Of a stretch of DNA of 62,837 nucleotides, positions 62,199 to 62,837 are shown piece by piece (position 1 is the stretch's first letter; each line of letters opens with the position of its first letter). A model generated the notes under the pieces. That model searched no databases and was not told the DNA's origin. It saw only the letters and a program-made list of their open reading frames with translations. This DNA is from an uncultured Francisellaceae bacterium. GTDB lineage: Bacteria > Pseudomonadota > Gammaproteobacteria > UBA6186 > Azoamicaceae. The stretch lies in assembly GCA_903907935.1 (NCBI GenBank), contig CAIVQA010000094.1, positions 1 to 62,837 of the forward strand, given 5' to 3'. The translations under genes and the position numbers were made by a program.

Positions 62199-62750
62199 AT
62201 GCTTTTTAATAGTTTAGAATTTATTCTGATTTTTTTGCCAATATTGTGTATTATTTTTTTATTATGTCAAAAAAATAATAGTATTGCCTTATTTAGTTTG
62301 CTATCTGGCTCGCTTGTCTTCTATTCCTATCATAATATTTCTAACTTATTCTTACTATTGTTCTCAATACTATTTAATTTTTTTATAGGACAGGCTATAT
62401 TCAAAAAAAAAATCATTCTAGTAATTGGAATTTTCTTTAATATATCTCTTATAGCATATTTCAAATATTCATATTTTATAATAGAAAACATAAATTTCTT
62501 AATTTCTGCTCCAATAAATTTTGAAAAAACAGCTTTACCATTAGGTATCTCTTTCTTTACTTTTCAGCAAATTGCTTACCTTGTTGATTGTTATCATGGA
62601 AATAAATCCGAAAATAATATTACCTCTTATGCTTTACTAGTAAGTTTTTTTCCTCATTCTATAGCTGGTCCTCTAGTACAATATAAAGAAATTGCCCCTC
62701 CCGACTTTGTCACTTGCACTAAAAAATCGTTGAAAACACTAGGCCTGTAA
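62199..62750 (+). pseudogene. MBOAT O-acyltransferase (AlgI-type), truncated
   Basis: 183 residues against about 470 for the AlgI/DltB-like family. The first 166 residues are typical: multiple membrane helices, NSLEFILIFLPI at the start, LPLGISFFTFQQIAYLVDCY, then SFFPHSIAGPLVQYKEI. After KEIAPPDF the sequence changes to TCTKKSLKTLGL and stops. The catalytic histidine region of the family lies beyond this point and is lost. The break near 62695 probably marks an insertion or rearrangement whose other side is outside the window. Intact members O-acetylate surface polysaccharides. Confidence 0.75.
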
Positions 62751-62837
62751 TTACTCAAAATCTTAGTCGACAAACAAAATTATGCTATGTATCTGCAGGG
62801 GGTATTGGTAAAGTGCATATTTAGACTTTCGTAGATA
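62751..62837. other. Right edge: sequence foreign to the MBOAT gene
   Basis: No MBOAT continuation in any frame that I can read. The sequence from about 62695 (CCCGACTTTGTCACTTGCAC) to the end may be the edge of a mobile element, but too little is visible to name it. Confidence 0.3.

Overview
This AT-rich window reads as chromosome of a host-associated gammaproteobacterium, most likely an intracellular symbiont or parasite of the Legionella/Coxiella/Rickettsiella kind. The taxonomic guess rests on gene order: divergent uvrA and ssb, the order tsaE-amiC-mutL-miaA-hfq-hflK-hflC-rnr-rlmB, dapA followed by a BamC-like lipoprotein, and hipB-hipA. The host-associated reading rests on several large proteins with eukaryote-like modules. 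No secretion system is visible, so the word effector is inference throughout.

Layout. Positions 1-11745 hold the start of an unknown gene (open at the left edge) and, upstream of it on the minus strand, a 3722-residue protein with a protein-kinase domain, ankyrin-like stretches, an 89-residue tandem repeat and two perfect IQ calmodulin-binding motifs. 11858-16019 is an accessory block: a DUF4143 ATPase behind a 42-bp perfect palindrome, a type IV toxin-antitoxin pair (abiEi-abiEii) with two matching operator palindromes, and a WD40 propeller. 16238-18243 is groES-groEL with a heat-shock type promoter. 18603-20602 carries minor pilin candidates (pilW, pilV, pilX). 20753-25114 is uvrA/ssb and ampD. 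25359-26200 is a frameshifted BRO/DinD gene. 26462-29729 is proC-proB-proA, the full glutamate-to-proline route. 29975-33421 has two candidate cysteine-hydrolase effectors and a small unknown.

33621-50515 is the old gammaproteobacterial hfq/mutL region, interrupted by lineage-specific genes: a 1213-residue duplicated ankyrin protein where hflX normally lies, and a lipase plus a patatin between mutL and amiC. 50740-53423 is hldE-dapA-mini-bamC, followed by tRNA-Ser(CGA). 53559-58500 contains a PPP-type phosphatase-like protein, a carbonic anhydrase/PEBP pair and another candidate papain-fold protein. 59312-60870 is hipBA. The right end has a methyltransferase and a truncated MBOAT acyltransferase.

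The most striking feature beyond the genes is a dense set of long palindromes between genes. Family A (12 full copies, about 148-230 bp) has arms that are identical within a copy yet differ between copies. Families B (4 copies) and C (3 copies) share outer arms in one case, and a nested hairpin module of about 75 bp occurs in both A and C. These elements touch gene ends: they supply the stop codons of uvrA, tsaE and hipA and read in frame into the pilW-like gene. They look like a modular non-autonomous repeat system; no transposase for them is in the window.
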